From positions 55,089-119,088 of the forward strand of contig JAGWBJ010000009.1 of assembly GCA_021295955.1 (NCBI GenBank): 64,000 bases of DNA, given 5' to 3'. The stretch comes from Dehalococcoidia bacterium (GTDB taxonomy: Bacteria > Chloroflexota > Dehalococcoidia > Lucifugimonadales > JAGWBF01). The notes below the pieces were generated by a model. The model was not told the DNA's origin. It saw only the letters and a program-made list of their open reading frames with translations, and searched no databases. Both the position numbers and the translations under genes were made by a program. The number at the start of each line of letters is the position of its first letter. Position 1 is the first letter of the stretch. Shown here in pieces: positions 9,562 through 17,630 of the stretch.

Positions 9562-9951
9562 CTAGAGGGCGGCTGCCCCGGCGGCGGCGCACTCCTCGTC
9601 CTGCTCTCCGGTCCCGCCGCCGACGCCGCAGGCGCCCTCCACCACTCCGTTGCGGACGATGGGCACCGCTCCCTGGGAGCCGATCATGTGCCCGCCCTCG
9701 TGCTCTCCGATCTTCTGGAAGATCACGCGGCTGGGGTCGATGGCCCCGCTGGGCCGCCCCATGGCAGCCGAGGCCACCGCCTTACCCTGGGAGCCGTAGA
9801 CCGCTCCCCAGATGGCCCCGTCCATGCGGTTGAAGGCGAGAAGACGCCCCCCGCCGTCGCAGACCGCTACGCACACCTTGATGTTCAGCTCCTGGGCCTT
9901 CTTGACGGCCCCCGCGATGACCGTGTTGGCTTCAGCCAGAGTGAGCGCCAT
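9562..9951 (-). CDS. GlcG/HbpS-family (DUF336) protein, copy 1
   Basis: A 129-residue protein of the GlcG/HbpS family, small cytoplasmic or secreted proteins that bind haem or corrinoids and accompany glycolate, propanediol and molybdenum-hydroxylase genes. It opens with MALTLAEANTVIAGAVKKA, followed by VAVCDGGGRLLAFNRMDGA, the GKAVASAAMGRPS segment and a glycine-rich end (VVEGACGVGGG). The ATG has AAGGAGGT nine bases upstream. It is clearly a paralogue of the gene at 9987-10376 (same length, about 75% identical by eye), so a recent tandem duplication. The two genes are separated by 35 bases and both follow the coxG-like gene. Confidence 0.9.
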   Translation of the reverse strand: MALTLAEANTVIAGAVKKAQELNIKVCVAVCDGGGRLLAFNRMDGAIWGAVYGSQGKAVASAAMGRPSGAIDPSRVIFQKIGEHEGGHMIGSQGAVPIVRNGVVEGACGVGGGTGEQDEECAAAGAAAL

Positions 9952-9986
9952 GCCGGCACCTCCTTGTCATTCTATTGGAACGGCCG

Positions 9987-10376
9987 CTAGAGCAGCGCCA
10001 CACCCGCGGCGGCGCAGTCCTCGTCCTCCTGGCTGGTGCCGCCGCCCACGCCGCACGCTCCCTCCACCACGCCGTTGCGGACGATGGGGACCGCACCCTG
10101 GGACGGGATCATGTGGCCCCCCTCGTGGGCCATGATGTTCTGGACGATGGCCCGGCTGCCGTCGATCTCGCCGCTGGGCCTTCCCATGGCTGCCGAGGCC
10201 ACGGCCTTGCCCTGGGAGCCGTAGGCCCCGGCCCACATGGCGCCGTCCATCCGGTTGAAGGCCATCAGGCGTCCGCCCGAGTCGCATACCGCAACGTTGA
10301 TCTTGATGTTCATCTGTTCAGCCTTGGCGATCGCCCCTTGGACGATCCTGTTTGCTTCCGCCAGCGTGAGTGCCAC
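9987..10376 (-). CDS. GlcG/HbpS-family (DUF336) protein, copy 2
   Basis: This is the upstream member of the tandem pair. The GTG at 10376 is chosen as the start because AAGGAGGTGG lies just upstream and because it makes the protein exactly 129 residues, matching its paralogue; a longer reading to 10460 would add an unrelated leader. The same landmarks are present: VALTLAEANRIVQGAIAKA, VAVCDSGGRLMAFNRMDGA, GKAVASAAMGRPSG and VVEGACGVGGG. The two copies differ mainly in surface positions and at the end (TSQEDEDCAAAG against TGEQDEECAAAG), so they could form a hetero-oligomer. A promoter lies at 10432-10460. Confidence 0.9.
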   Translation of the reverse strand: MALTLAEANRIVQGAIAKAEQMNIKINVAVCDSGGRLMAFNRMDGAMWAGAYGSQGKAVASAAMGRPSGEIDGSRAIVQNIMAHEGGHMIPSQGAVPIVRNGVVEGACGVGGGTSQEDEDCAAAGVALL

Positions 10377-10431
10377 GGGTACCACCTCCTTGCATCGCTC
10401 TATCCGGTCTTGAAGATTGCCTGGCACCCTG

Positions 10432-10460
10432 ATTCTACAGCAGCCGTCGGGCGGTGGCAA
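10432..10460 (-). promoter_or_regulatory. Promoter for the GlcG-like pair
   Basis: Minus-strand TTGCCA (10455-10460), 17-base spacer, TAGAAT (10432-10437), about 55 bases before the GTG start. Confidence 0.6.
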
Positions 10461-10503
10461 TTCGGCCGGCGGCCCCTGCCGGGACCGTCCGAGGGCCGGT
10501 GCG

Positions 10504-10956
10504 TCAGCCGCCGCCCGCCTCCCTGGCCAGGTTCGACGCGAACTCCCGGACCACCGAGTCGGCCTTCCTGCGGATGACGGTCTGGCCCAGCTCGCCCAGC
10601 TTCCCGACGAAGGTCACGTCGCTGGACATGGCGACCTCCGTCTCGTTGGCTGATATCTCGTTCAGGACAAGCTCCAGGGTGCCCCGAACGCCTCCGCCGA
10701 CCCGCCGGTCCCCGCCCTCCAGGCCCAGCGACGCACGCCAGTCCTCCCGGTCCCGGGCGAGGACCTTGATGGTGCCGGCGATGCGGAGGCTAACGGGTCC
10801 GACCCGGACCCTCATGGTGCCCTGGTAGCTGTCGTCGTCCAAGGCCTCCAGCCCCTCCACTCCGGGGAACGCCCGCCCCACCCGGGACAAGTCCATCAGC
10901 AGGTCCCATACCTCAGCCCTCCGGGCCGGTACGACGATGTTCCTCTCCATCTTCAT
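10504..10956 (-). CDS. coxG: CoxG-like SRPBCC-family protein
   Basis: A 150-residue START/SRPBCC-fold protein matching the CoxG (carbon monoxide dehydrogenase subunit G) family. It opens MKMERNIVVPARRAEVWDLL, then DLSRVGRAFPGVEGLEAL, SYQGTMRVRVGPVSLRIAG and VAMSSDVTFVGKLGELGQ, and ends with a helix (VIRRKADSVVREFASNLAREA). CoxG proteins help maturation or membrane recruitment of CoxLMS-type hydroxylases, which fits the coxM-coxS genes 300 bases upstream on the same strand. It lacks the C-terminal membrane tail that some CoxG proteins carry. Confidence 0.85.
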   Translation of the reverse strand: MKMERNIVVPARRAEVWDLLMDLSRVGRAFPGVEGLEALDDDSYQGTMRVRVGPVSLRIAGTIKVLARDREDWRASLGLEGGDRRVGGGVRGTLELVLNEISANETEVAMSSDVTFVGKLGELGQTVIRRKADSVVREFASNLAREAGGG

Positions 10957-11057
10957 GTAGCTGTCTCCTTCAGCCGCTCACGTTGGCCCCGACCTGCCCG
11001 CGGCAAGAGGGGCGCGTCTCGCGCTCCGCGACCGTCATCTCCGCAGCGGAGAGCTAG

Positions 11058-11235
11058 GGAATCTCTGATTAAGTCCCTTCCCCCTTTGACGGGGGAAGGT
11101 TGGGATGGGGGTGATTGCTTGTCGGCGAGAGATTCCCCTTAACCCTCTCCCACCAGGGGAGAGGGGACTTTTCCAGAGGTTTCCTAGGCTTTCTTGACCC
11201 AGGATTCCTCGCCTGCGGCTCGGAATGACATGTCG
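11058..11235. repeat. Composite hairpin repeat filling the coxG-coxM gap
   Basis: The 303-base gap has no gene. A perfect nine-base hairpin (CCTTCCCCC / GGGGGAAGG, 11076-11099) and a second one (CCTCTCCC-ACCA-GGGGAGAGG, from 11144) sit in a larger structure. The first hairpin is bracketed by GGAATCTC (from 11059) and GAGATTCC (ending near 11136), which look like terminal inverted repeats of a miniature element. The right end (GGATTCCTCGC...GGAATGAC, to ~11230) resembles the GTCATTCC repeat family found elsewhere in the window. Confidence 0.6.
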
Positions 11236-11259
11236 GGGGGGCTCGGAATGACGGAGAGC

Positions 11260-12135
11260 CTAACCCGCACCGCGGGCGCCGGCCAGGGCCCGCTCCAGGA
11301 CCCGGCGGGTGAACACCACCGCCATCCTGGTCTTGTAGCCCGCGGACCCCCGGAAGTCGTCCAAGGGCTCTATCTGCGCCTCCACGGCCTCGGCGGCCCG
11401 GCGTATCAGCTCAGAGGAGGGCGCCTGGCCGCGGAGGACCTCTTCGGCCCCCGTGGCGCGGACGGGAGTGACGCTCACGGACCCCAGGCCTATGCGCACC
11501 TCCCGGCACACCGTCCCGTCCTCGCTCAGGGTCATGGTCGCGGAGGCGAGGACGGTGGCGTAGTCGTCGGCCGTCCTGGGCAGGAACTTGATGAAGGCCC
11601 CGCCCGTTTTGGGTTCGGGCCGCGGCAGGTCCACCCGGGTCACCACCTCTCCCGGCATGAGGGACGTCTCGTAGTAGTCGACGAACAGCTCCTCCACCGG
11701 GACGGTCCGCTCCCCCGAGGAGGATACCAGGGTCACCCGGGCGCCCAGGGCGATGAGCCCCGGAGGCGGGTCCAGGTTGGGATCGGCGTGGACAAGGCCG
11801 CCGCCCACGGTGGCCACGTTGCGTATCCGGGCGGTGGCGACGTGCCCGTAGGTCTCCGCCAGCAAGGGGACGGTGCTCGCGACCACCGGGGAAGTCTCCA
11901 CAGCCCGGTGAGTGGCCATGGCCCCCAGGCGGACGCCCCCGTTGGACAGGGAGATGCCCCCCAGCTCCGGCACCCGTTGCAGGCTGACCAGGTGCTCCGG
12001 CTGCACCAGACGCTGCTTCATGAACAGGACCAGGGCGGTGCCCCCGGCGATGAGGGTCGCGTCCTCTCCGTGGCGGTCCAGCAGGGACAACGCCTCGTCC
12101 AGGGTCCCGGGAGCGTGGTACTGGAAGGCGTTCAC
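11260..12135 (-). CDS. coxM: Molybdenum hydroxylase FAD-binding subunit (CoxM-like)
   Basis: This 291-residue subunit carries FAD between the iron-sulfur subunit and the electron acceptor. FAD-binding motifs are visible: AGGTALVLFMK near residue 34 and TVGGGLVHADPN near residue 110. The CO_deh_flav_C-type domain follows. The GTG start at 12135 is chosen because it overlaps the CoxS stop (GTGA), a typical coupling; the frame continues upstream only as a shadow of CoxS. It forms an operon with coxS (upstream), while coxL is transcribed the other way. Confidence 0.92.
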   Translation of the reverse strand: MNAFQYHAPGTLDEALSLLDRHGEDATLIAGGTALVLFMKQRLVQPEHLVSLQRVPELGGISLSNGGVRLGAMATHRAVETSPVVASTVPLLAETYGHVATARIRNVATVGGGLVHADPNLDPPPGLIALGARVTLVSSSGERTVPVEELFVDYYETSLMPGEVVTRVDLPRPEPKTGGAFIKFLPRTADDYATVLASATMTLSEDGTVCREVRIGLGSVSVTPVRATGAEEVLRGQAPSSELIRRAAEAVEAQIEPLDDFRGSAGYKTRMAVVFTRRVLERALAGARGAG

Positions 12136-12614
12136 CCTCCCGACCTCTTCACCGCTTCCACGGCCTTGACGATGGACTCCAGGATCTTGTAGTAGCCGGT
12201 GCAGCGGCACAGGTTGCCCATCATCCACTCTTTGATCTCGTCCTCGGAGGGGTCCGGCACCTGGTCCAGAAGGGCCTTGGCCGCCACTATCTGGCCCGGG
12301 GTGCATATGCCGCACTGGAAGCCCCCGTGGTCGATGAAGCTCTGCTGAAGGGGATGGAGCCTACCGTCCTGGGAGAGGCCCTCGATGGTGGTTATCTCCG
12401 AACCGTCGGCCGCCACCGCCAGCATGATGCAGGAGGCCACCATACGGCCGTCCACGAGAACGGTGCAGGCGCCGCAGACGCCCACGCTGCAGCCCTCCTT
12501 GGTCCCAGTCAGCCCCAGGTCGTAGCGCAGGCAGTCCACCAGGAGCCGCTGGGCCTGGACCTGCACGTCATGGTCCCGTCCGTTGACTTTCAGGTGGATG
12601 GTCGTCGTGTTCAC
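12132..12614 (-). CDS. coxS: Molybdenum hydroxylase [2Fe-2S] subunit (CoxS-like)
   Basis: A 160-residue electron-transfer subunit with the usual two [2Fe-2S] domains. The plant-type ferredoxin ligands are Cys42, Cys47, Cys50 and Cys62. The helical-domain ligands are Cys101, Cys104, Cys136 and Cys138, within [12 protein letters not shown] and [11 protein letters not shown]. Length and spacing match the family exactly. It is first in the coxS-coxM order on the minus strand. The start codons of coxS and the divergent coxL are 93 bases apart, so the two transcription units probably share regulation. Confidence 0.95.
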   Translation of the reverse strand: MNTTTIHLKVNGRDHDVQVQAQRLLVDCLRYDLGLTGTKEGCSVGVCGACTVLVDGRMVASCIMLAVAADGSEITTIEGLSQDGRLHPLQQSFIDHGGFQCGICTPGQIVAAKALLDQVPDPSEDEIKEWMMGNLCRCTGYYKILESIVKAVEAVKRSGG

Positions 12615-12634
12615 TGGGCGCGCCTCGACCGTTG

Positions 12635-12663
12635 CTGACTTGGGTCAACCCCGATGTTATACT
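12635..12663 (+). promoter_or_regulatory. Promoter for coxL in the cox divergent region
   Basis: CTGACT (12635-12640), 17-base spacer, TATACT (12658-12663), 45 bases before the coxL GTG. Confidence 0.6.
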
Positions 12664-12707
12664 GGCCCAAGCCCGTTGGCAAGAGGCCTATTAGAGGAAG
12701 GTGCGAC

Positions 12708-14957
12708 GTGACCACATACTCGGTGATAGGAACGCGGGTGGCCGGCGAAGGCGGCCAGGACAAGGTCTCCGGACAGACCCTGTATCCGGCGGACATAGCG
12801 CTTCCGGGCATGACCTGGGGCAAGGTGCTGAGGAGCCCGCTGCCCCACGCCAGGATACTGAACATCGACACGTCCCGGGCGGAGAGGGTCCCCGGCGTGC
12901 GGGCGGTGATCACCGGGGCCGACACGGCCGGGATGCGCGTGGGCCGTCTCATCTACGACGTTCCCCTGCTGGCCGACGGCAAGGTGCGGTTCGTGGGGGA
13001 GCGCGTGGCCGCCGTGGCGGCGGACGACCCCGAGGCGGCGGAGGAGGGGCTGGCCCTGATCGACGTGGAGTACGAGGAGCTCCCAACCGTGTTCGGGTCC
13101 CTGGAGGCCATGGAGCCCGACGCTCCCCTGGTCCACGAGGAGGGCTCCTCTTACCGCAGCAGCTCGGGTCCCATCGTGCCCCAAGGCAACGTCGGCTACC
13201 AGGAGGGCTGGTCCGGGGGCGACCTGGAGCGGGGGTTCCGGGAGTCGGACCTGGTGCTGGAGCATACCTTCACCACGCCCTGGGTCCACCAGGGCTACAT
13301 CGAGCCGTTCACCTGCGTCGTGGACATCGACGAGCAGGGCCGCATCCAAGTCTGGGCCAACAACAAGCAGCCCTTCGGACTGCGGCGCCAGCTATCCGAG
13401 TCCATGGGCATCCCCGCGGAGCGCATACGGGTCAACCCGTGCGGCATCGGGGGCGACTTCGGCGGCAAGGCTGGGGCCATGGACGCGCCCCTGGCCTACC
13501 TCCTGTCCCAGCGGTCCGGGCGTCCCGTGAAGATGGTCATGAGCTACATAGAGGAGCTGATGGCCGGTAACCCCAGGCACCCGTCGGTGATAACCATCCG
13601 CACGGGTGTAAAGCGGGACGGCGCCCTGTGGGCCCGCAGCACCAACGTGGTGTTCAACGCCGGCGCCTACGCGGGCTTCCGCGGCTCCCCCGGCCTCCGG
13701 GGCGGCAGGCAGGCGGGGGGAGGCCCCTACGTGACCCCCAACTTCAAGATCGACCTGTACATGGTGTACACGAACAACGTCCCCTGCGGCTCCTACAGGG
13801 CCCCGGGAGAGCCCCAGGCGGTGTTCGCCGTGGAGTCCCACACCGACATGGTCGCCCACGAGCTGGGGATGGACCCCTACGAGTTCCGGCTCCGCAACCT
13901 GGTCCACGAGGGGAACGTGTCGGGGACGGGGCAGACCTTCAAGCACGTGCGGGCCGAGGAGACCCTCCGGAGAGCCGCCGAGGTGTCGGGTTGGGGCTCG
14001 GAGAAGCGGGGACGGCACTTCGGACGGGGCATAGCCCTGGGACAGCGGCCCGCCGCCGGGGCCACCTCCGTGGCCCGGGTGACCGTGGACGCCGACGCCC
14101 GTGTGACCCTCCACACCGCCGTCCCTGACACCGGGGTGGGGGCCCACACCGTCGGCCGCCAGGTCGTGGCCGAGGACCTGGGCGTGCCCCTGGAGCGGGT
14201 CTCCCTCCACCGCTGGGACACCGACGCGGTGCCCTTCGACACAGGGGCCGGGGCGGCCACGACGCGCATCGCCGGCAACGCCGCCTACGGGGCCGCCCGG
14301 GAGGCCAGGAAGGAGCTGACTCGCCTCGCCGCCGAGTTCTACGGGTGGCCCGAGGAGCGGATAGTGTTCAGGAGCTCCCGCGTGTTCGTCGAAGGCGACC
14401 CGGAGGGAGGCGTAGGCATCGAGGAGCTTGCCGCCCGTGCGGTATCGGCCATGGGGGCCCCCATCTCCGGCGACAGCACCTACTCGGCGGACCAGCCCGC
14501 GGAGGTCACCTCCTACTGCGCCCAGGTGGCCGACGTGGAGGTGGACCCGGAGACGGGTCAAGTGACGGTCCACAGGATAGTCACGGCCCACGACGTGGGC
14601 ACCATACTGAACCCCCTGGGCCACCAGGGGCAGATCGACGGCGCGGTAGTCCAGGGCCTGGGTTACGCCCTGATGGAGGAGCTCCAGGCCGAGGAGGGCC
14701 GCATCTCGACCCTGAGCCTGGGGGAGGCCAAGATGCCCACCTCCATGGACATTCCGGATCTGGTCACCGAGCTCGTGGAGGACGAGGTGGAGTCCCCGGA
14801 GGAGCTGGGGCCCTACCGGGGAAAGGGCATCGGGGAGAACCCCATCTCCCCCGTGGCCCCGGCCATCGCCAACGCCGTCTACGACGCCGTGGGAGTCAGG
14901 ATCACGGACCTGCCCGTGACCGCCGAGAAGGTGCTGAGGGGGCTGGAGGAGTTTTGA
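12708..14957 (+). CDS. Molybdenum hydroxylase catalytic subunit (CoxL/xanthine dehydrogenase family)
   Basis: A 749-residue molybdopterin cytosine dinucleotide-binding subunit. The family is clear from GQTLYPADIALPGMTWGKVL, GGDFGGKAGAMDAPLAYLL, the active-site loop GSYRAPGEPQAV (from residue 361), and the C-terminal RIVTAHDVGTILNP and GKGIGENPISPVAPAIANA segments, including the conserved Glu of GIGE(N). The loop differs from both CO dehydrogenase signatures (AYXCSFR of form I, AYRGAGR of form II). The substrate is therefore probably an aldehyde, purine or aromatic heterocycle, not CO. The GTG start at 12708 follows AGAGGAAG by a good spacing. Unusually, it is divergent from coxS-coxM instead of in one operon. 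Confidence 0.92.
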   Translation: MTTYSVIGTRVAGEGGQDKVSGQTLYPADIALPGMTWGKVLRSPLPHARILNIDTSRAERVPGVRAVITGADTAGMRVGRLIYDVPLLADGKVRFVGERVAAVAADDPEAAEEGLALIDVEYEELPTVFGSLEAMEPDAPLVHEEGSSYRSSSGPIVPQGNVGYQEGWSGGDLERGFRESDLVLEHTFTTPWVHQGYIEPFTCVVDIDEQGRIQVWANNKQPFGLRRQLSESMGIPAERIRVNPCGIGGDFGGKAGAMDAPLAYLLSQRSGRPVKMVMSYIEELMAGNPRHPSVITIRTGVKRDGALWARSTNVVFNAGAYAGFRGSPGLRGGRQAGGGPYVTPNFKIDLYMVYTNNVPCGSYRAPGEPQAVFAVESHTDMVAHELGMDPYEFRLRNLVHEGNVSGTGQTFKHVRAEETLRRAAEVSGWGSEKRGRHFGRGIALGQRPAAGATSVARVTVDADARVTLHTAVPDTGVGAHTVGRQVVAEDLGVPLERVSLHRWDTDAVPFDTGAGAATTRIAGNAAYGAAREARKELTRLAAEFYGWPEERIVFRSSRVFVEGDPEGGVGIEELAARAVSAMGAPISGDSTYSADQPAEVTSYCAQVADVEVDPETGQVTVHRIVTAHDVGTILNPLGHQGQIDGAVVQGLGYALMEELQAEEGRISTLSLGEAKMPTSMDIPDLVTELVEDEVESPEELGPYRGKGIGENPISPVAPAIANAVYDAVGVRITDLPVTAEKVLRGLEEF

Positions 14958-14977
14958 CGGCCGGTTGCGGCCTGTGA

Positions 14978-16009
14978 CTACGCGTCGCTGCGCCGGTAGA
15001 CCTGGACCCGGTGCCGGCACGTCTCGGTGACGTAAACCCGGCCCTGGGAGTCTACCCTGGCGGATGCGGGGCCCCAGAAGTACTTCTCGACGGCGGCCGA
15101 CTGGTGTCGCGGCAGGTCATCGTCGTCGGGGAAGTCCACGTCGGGCGCCATATCCGCCTTCAGCCGCTCTTCCAGCTCGTTCTGATTGCTGATGAAGTAG
15201 TCCTGGGCCCACCTGGACAGGCTCGAATCCCCCCGGAACTTGGCAAGGAACTCCCCGTCGGGGGCCAGCACCTGCACCCTCTCGTTGCCCCAGTCGGCAA
15301 CGTAGATGTTGCCCTCCTGGTCGATGTCCACCGAGGAGGGGCGCGTGAACTGGCCGTCGCCGTGCCCCGGAGACCCGAAGGTGGCCAGGTGCCCTCCTCC
15401 GGCGTCGAACTTCTGGATGCGGTCGTTGCCCCAGTCGGCAACGTACACGTTTCCGTCCCTGTCCACGGCCACTCCCCAGGGCATGCTCAGCCGGCCGTCC
15501 TCGGTCCCGGGCCCGGCCCACCCCGCCAGGTATCTTCCGTCCCTGGTATAGCGCTGGAGCCGGCCGTTGAGGGCGTCGGCCACCACGAGGTTGCCCTCGG
15601 GGTCGAAGGCTATGCCCGAGGGACGGTCGAACTGTCCCTCCCCACTGCCCTTCCGTCCCCAGGCTCCCAGGAAGGCGCCGTCGACGCTGAAGATGTGGAC
15701 GCTGTGCTGGGCCTCGTCGGAGATGTACAGGTTGCCGTCGGGCCCCACCACCAGCGCCGCCGGCCACATCATCGCGCCCTCTACGACGCCGCCGATGACG
15801 AAGGTGCCGCGGTGCTCCTCGTCCACGGTGAGCTTGCTGACGCGCTTGTAGTTGCACCTCACGGGGGTATCCGAGCCGCCGCGGTCAAGCACGTAGACGG
15901 TGCCCCCGTCGTCGATGGTGAGGTCGATGGGGTGATTGAAGCCGCGGCCGGGGAATATCGAGTATATACCCAGGCTGTGACTGTAGGAGAAGGCGAGCTT
16001 GGTTTTCAT
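14978..16009 (-). CDS. NHL-repeat (six-bladed beta-propeller) protein
   Basis: A 343-residue protein made almost entirely of NHL blades. The repeated pattern is GQFDRPSGIAFDPEGNLVVAD, then SMPWGVAVDRDGNVYVADWGN and FTRPSSVDIDQEGNIYVADW, six or so times. A short acidic insert (DMAPDVDFPDDDDLP) sits before the last blade. No signal peptide is seen, so it may be cytoplasmic or exported by another route. The ATG at 16009 (MKTKLAFSYSHS) is preferred to an upstream TTG. It lies 71 bases downstream of the DUF1800 gene on the same strand and is probably co-transcribed. NHL proteins in this setting are often annotated as peptidyl-glycine monooxygenase-like, but no catalytic residues support that here. 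Confidence 0.88.
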   Translation of the reverse strand: MKTKLAFSYSHSLGIYSIFPGRGFNHPIDLTIDDGGTVYVLDRGGSDTPVRCNYKRVSKLTVDEEHRGTFVIGGVVEGAMMWPAALVVGPDGNLYISDEAQHSVHIFSVDGAFLGAWGRKGSGEGQFDRPSGIAFDPEGNLVVADALNGRLQRYTRDGRYLAGWAGPGTEDGRLSMPWGVAVDRDGNVYVADWGNDRIQKFDAGGGHLATFGSPGHGDGQFTRPSSVDIDQEGNIYVADWGNERVQVLAPDGEFLAKFRGDSSLSRWAQDYFISNQNELEERLKADMAPDVDFPDDDDLPRHQSAAVEKYFWGPASARVDSQGRVYVTETCRHRVQVYRRSDA

Positions 16010-16080
16010 CCTCTCTCTCGGCCTTTGCAGGACCTTGGGCAATTCCGGGGAAGGTCGGAATACCGGGACTGTCGCGGCTG

Positions 16081-17529
16081 CTAGGCCAGCTGATACTCCC
16101 GGGTGGAGACGATGAGCTGGAGGACCTCCTTGACCCGCTCCTCCGAAGTCCGTCGCCCTTCGTCGGCGCCGAAGTCCACCTCTCCCAGCCCACGGGTGTG
16201 CTCCACCACCTCCCGCCGGGTATCCTCCGACAGGGTGATGGGGCCCATGATGTCCAGGCAGGCGTCCACCAGCCCCTCGGCGGTGAACCGGTCTCCCCGG
16301 CCCCGGACCCGCTCTATGATGGCCCGGACCCCGGGCTTGTCCACGTCGTCAAGCTGCTTGCTGGCGAAGTTTACCCGGTCCACCAGGGCCCCCGTGTTGA
16401 TCCATTCCACCCCCGTGTGCCAGCCCTCGACGCTGGGGGGGTCCAGCAGCGCCTGGCCCATGAAGTCGGTCTGCATGGCCAGGTCGATGTCCTCGAACTC
16501 CGGGAGCACGTGGCCGCCGGCCATGCGCACGGTGCCCACCACCAGCTCCGTGGGGCTCTTGACCTTGGCGAACCGGGCGTTCTTGAAGAAGTCCGAGTTG
16601 AACAGCACCCGCAGCATGGACCGGATGTCGTACCGGCTCTGGAAGAAGGTGTCCACCAGGGCCTGGATCGCCTGGGGGTCCCTGGGGGGCACCGTCTGCC
16701 AGGCGGGCACCTGGGGCTCGTCGGCCACGAAGAAGTTGTACAGGTGCCGGGAGACGAACCGGGCGGTGGCCTCCTGCCGGCAGATGATGTCGATGATGTC
16801 GTCCCCGTTGAACCGGCCCTCGTGGCCCAGGAACAGCTTGCCCGTATCGTCGTGGTCGTCGGCGTTGTACTCGAAGTGCCAGTCCAGCTTCCCGTAGGGC
16901 CAGTTGGAGCACCGGGTGACCCGGGCGGTGTGCAGGGCCGAGTTTTGGATGGTCCAGCCGGTGAAGGCCCTGGAGGCCTCGTAAACGTCCTGCTCGGTGT
17001 AGTTGCCCACTCCCATGGAGAACAGCTCCAGGAGCTCCCTCCCGTAGTTCTCGTTGGGAGCGTCCTTGTGGCTGTCCTTGTTGTCCAGCCAGTAGAGCAT
17101 GGCCGGGTCCTTGGACATTTCCACCAGCAGTCTGTCAAAGGGACCCGTCCCGTGACGGTAGAAGGTCTCGATCTGCTGAAGGACGAGTTTGATCTGGTTG
17201 ATCTTGCCGCAGCTCGTGGCGAACACGTGGTGCCATAGCAGCGCGACCTTCTCCTCGAGGGGCCGGCGGGTGTTGATCATCCGGTGCAGCCAGTAGGTCT
17301 GGCCGCTCTCGTTGTACATCGTGCTGTTGATGTCCACGTGGTACCGCCGCATCAGGAAAGCGTCGTTGGCGGGAAGGGGAGGCGCCGTGGGCGACAGCAG
17401 CTCCTCCACCGTCGCCTCATAGCCCATCTCCAGGTACCCCTCCAACTCCTCTCGCGAGGCGCCGAACCCGGCTCGGCGCAGCAGGTGTGCCATTAAAGCA
17501 ACGTCATTGTCCGCTGTCGGGTCCGCCAT
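16081..17529 (-). CDS. DUF1800 domain-containing protein
   Basis: A 482-residue DUF1800 protein. Family landmarks include AHLLRRAGFGASREELEGYL, WLHRMINTRRPLEEKVALLW, HHVFATS, ENYGRELLELFSMGVGNYTE, SRAFTGWT, LFLGHEGRFNGDDIIDIICR and PPSVEGWHTGVEWINT. The biochemical role is unknown. In most bacteria the gene is paired with a DUF1501 gene and implicated in secreted or surface functions; here the partner is an NHL-repeat gene and DUF1501 is absent. The ATG at 17529 is preferred because GGAG lies at the right distance; an extension to 17601 would cross the promoter at 17570-17598. Confidence 0.9.
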   Translation of the reverse strand: MADPTADNDVALMAHLLRRAGFGASREELEGYLEMGYEATVEELLSPTAPPLPANDAFLMRRYHVDINSTMYNESGQTYWLHRMINTRRPLEEKVALLWHHVFATSCGKINQIKLVLQQIETFYRHGTGPFDRLLVEMSKDPAMLYWLDNKDSHKDAPNENYGRELLELFSMGVGNYTEQDVYEASRAFTGWTIQNSALHTARVTRCSNWPYGKLDWHFEYNADDHDDTGKLFLGHEGRFNGDDIIDIICRQEATARFVSRHLYNFFVADEPQVPAWQTVPPRDPQAIQALVDTFFQSRYDIRSMLRVLFNSDFFKNARFAKVKSPTELVVGTVRMAGGHVLPEFEDIDLAMQTDFMGQALLDPPSVEGWHTGVEWINTGALVDRVNFASKQLDDVDKPGVRAIIERVRGRGDRFTAEGLVDACLDIMGPITLSEDTRREVVEHTRGLGEVDFGADEGRRTSEERVKEVLQLIVSTREYQLA

Positions 17530-17569
17530 AGGTGAAGCTCCTCGTTCCGGGCCGTTTCGTGACCATGCT

Positions 17570-17598
17570 ATGGTACCAAGAGGGCCCGTTGTTGGCAA
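17570..17598 (-). promoter_or_regulatory. Promoter for the DUF1800-NHL unit
   Basis: Minus-strand TTGCCA (17593-17598), 17-base spacer, TACCAT (17570-17575), 41 bases before the DUF1800 start. Confidence 0.55.
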
Positions 17599-17630
17599 CA
17601 CGTGGGCCTCTTGGCCGACTCCCTAAGCCG

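Noticed and set aside
11058..11180. Possible small RNA gene in the coxG-coxM gap
   Set aside because: Tandem hairpins bracketed by short inverted repeats fit a miniature repeat element better; no promoter was seen.
12654..14957. Annotation as a genuine carbon monoxide dehydrogenase large subunit
   Set aside because: The active-site loop is GSYRAPGEPQ, not AYXCSFR or AYRGAGR.
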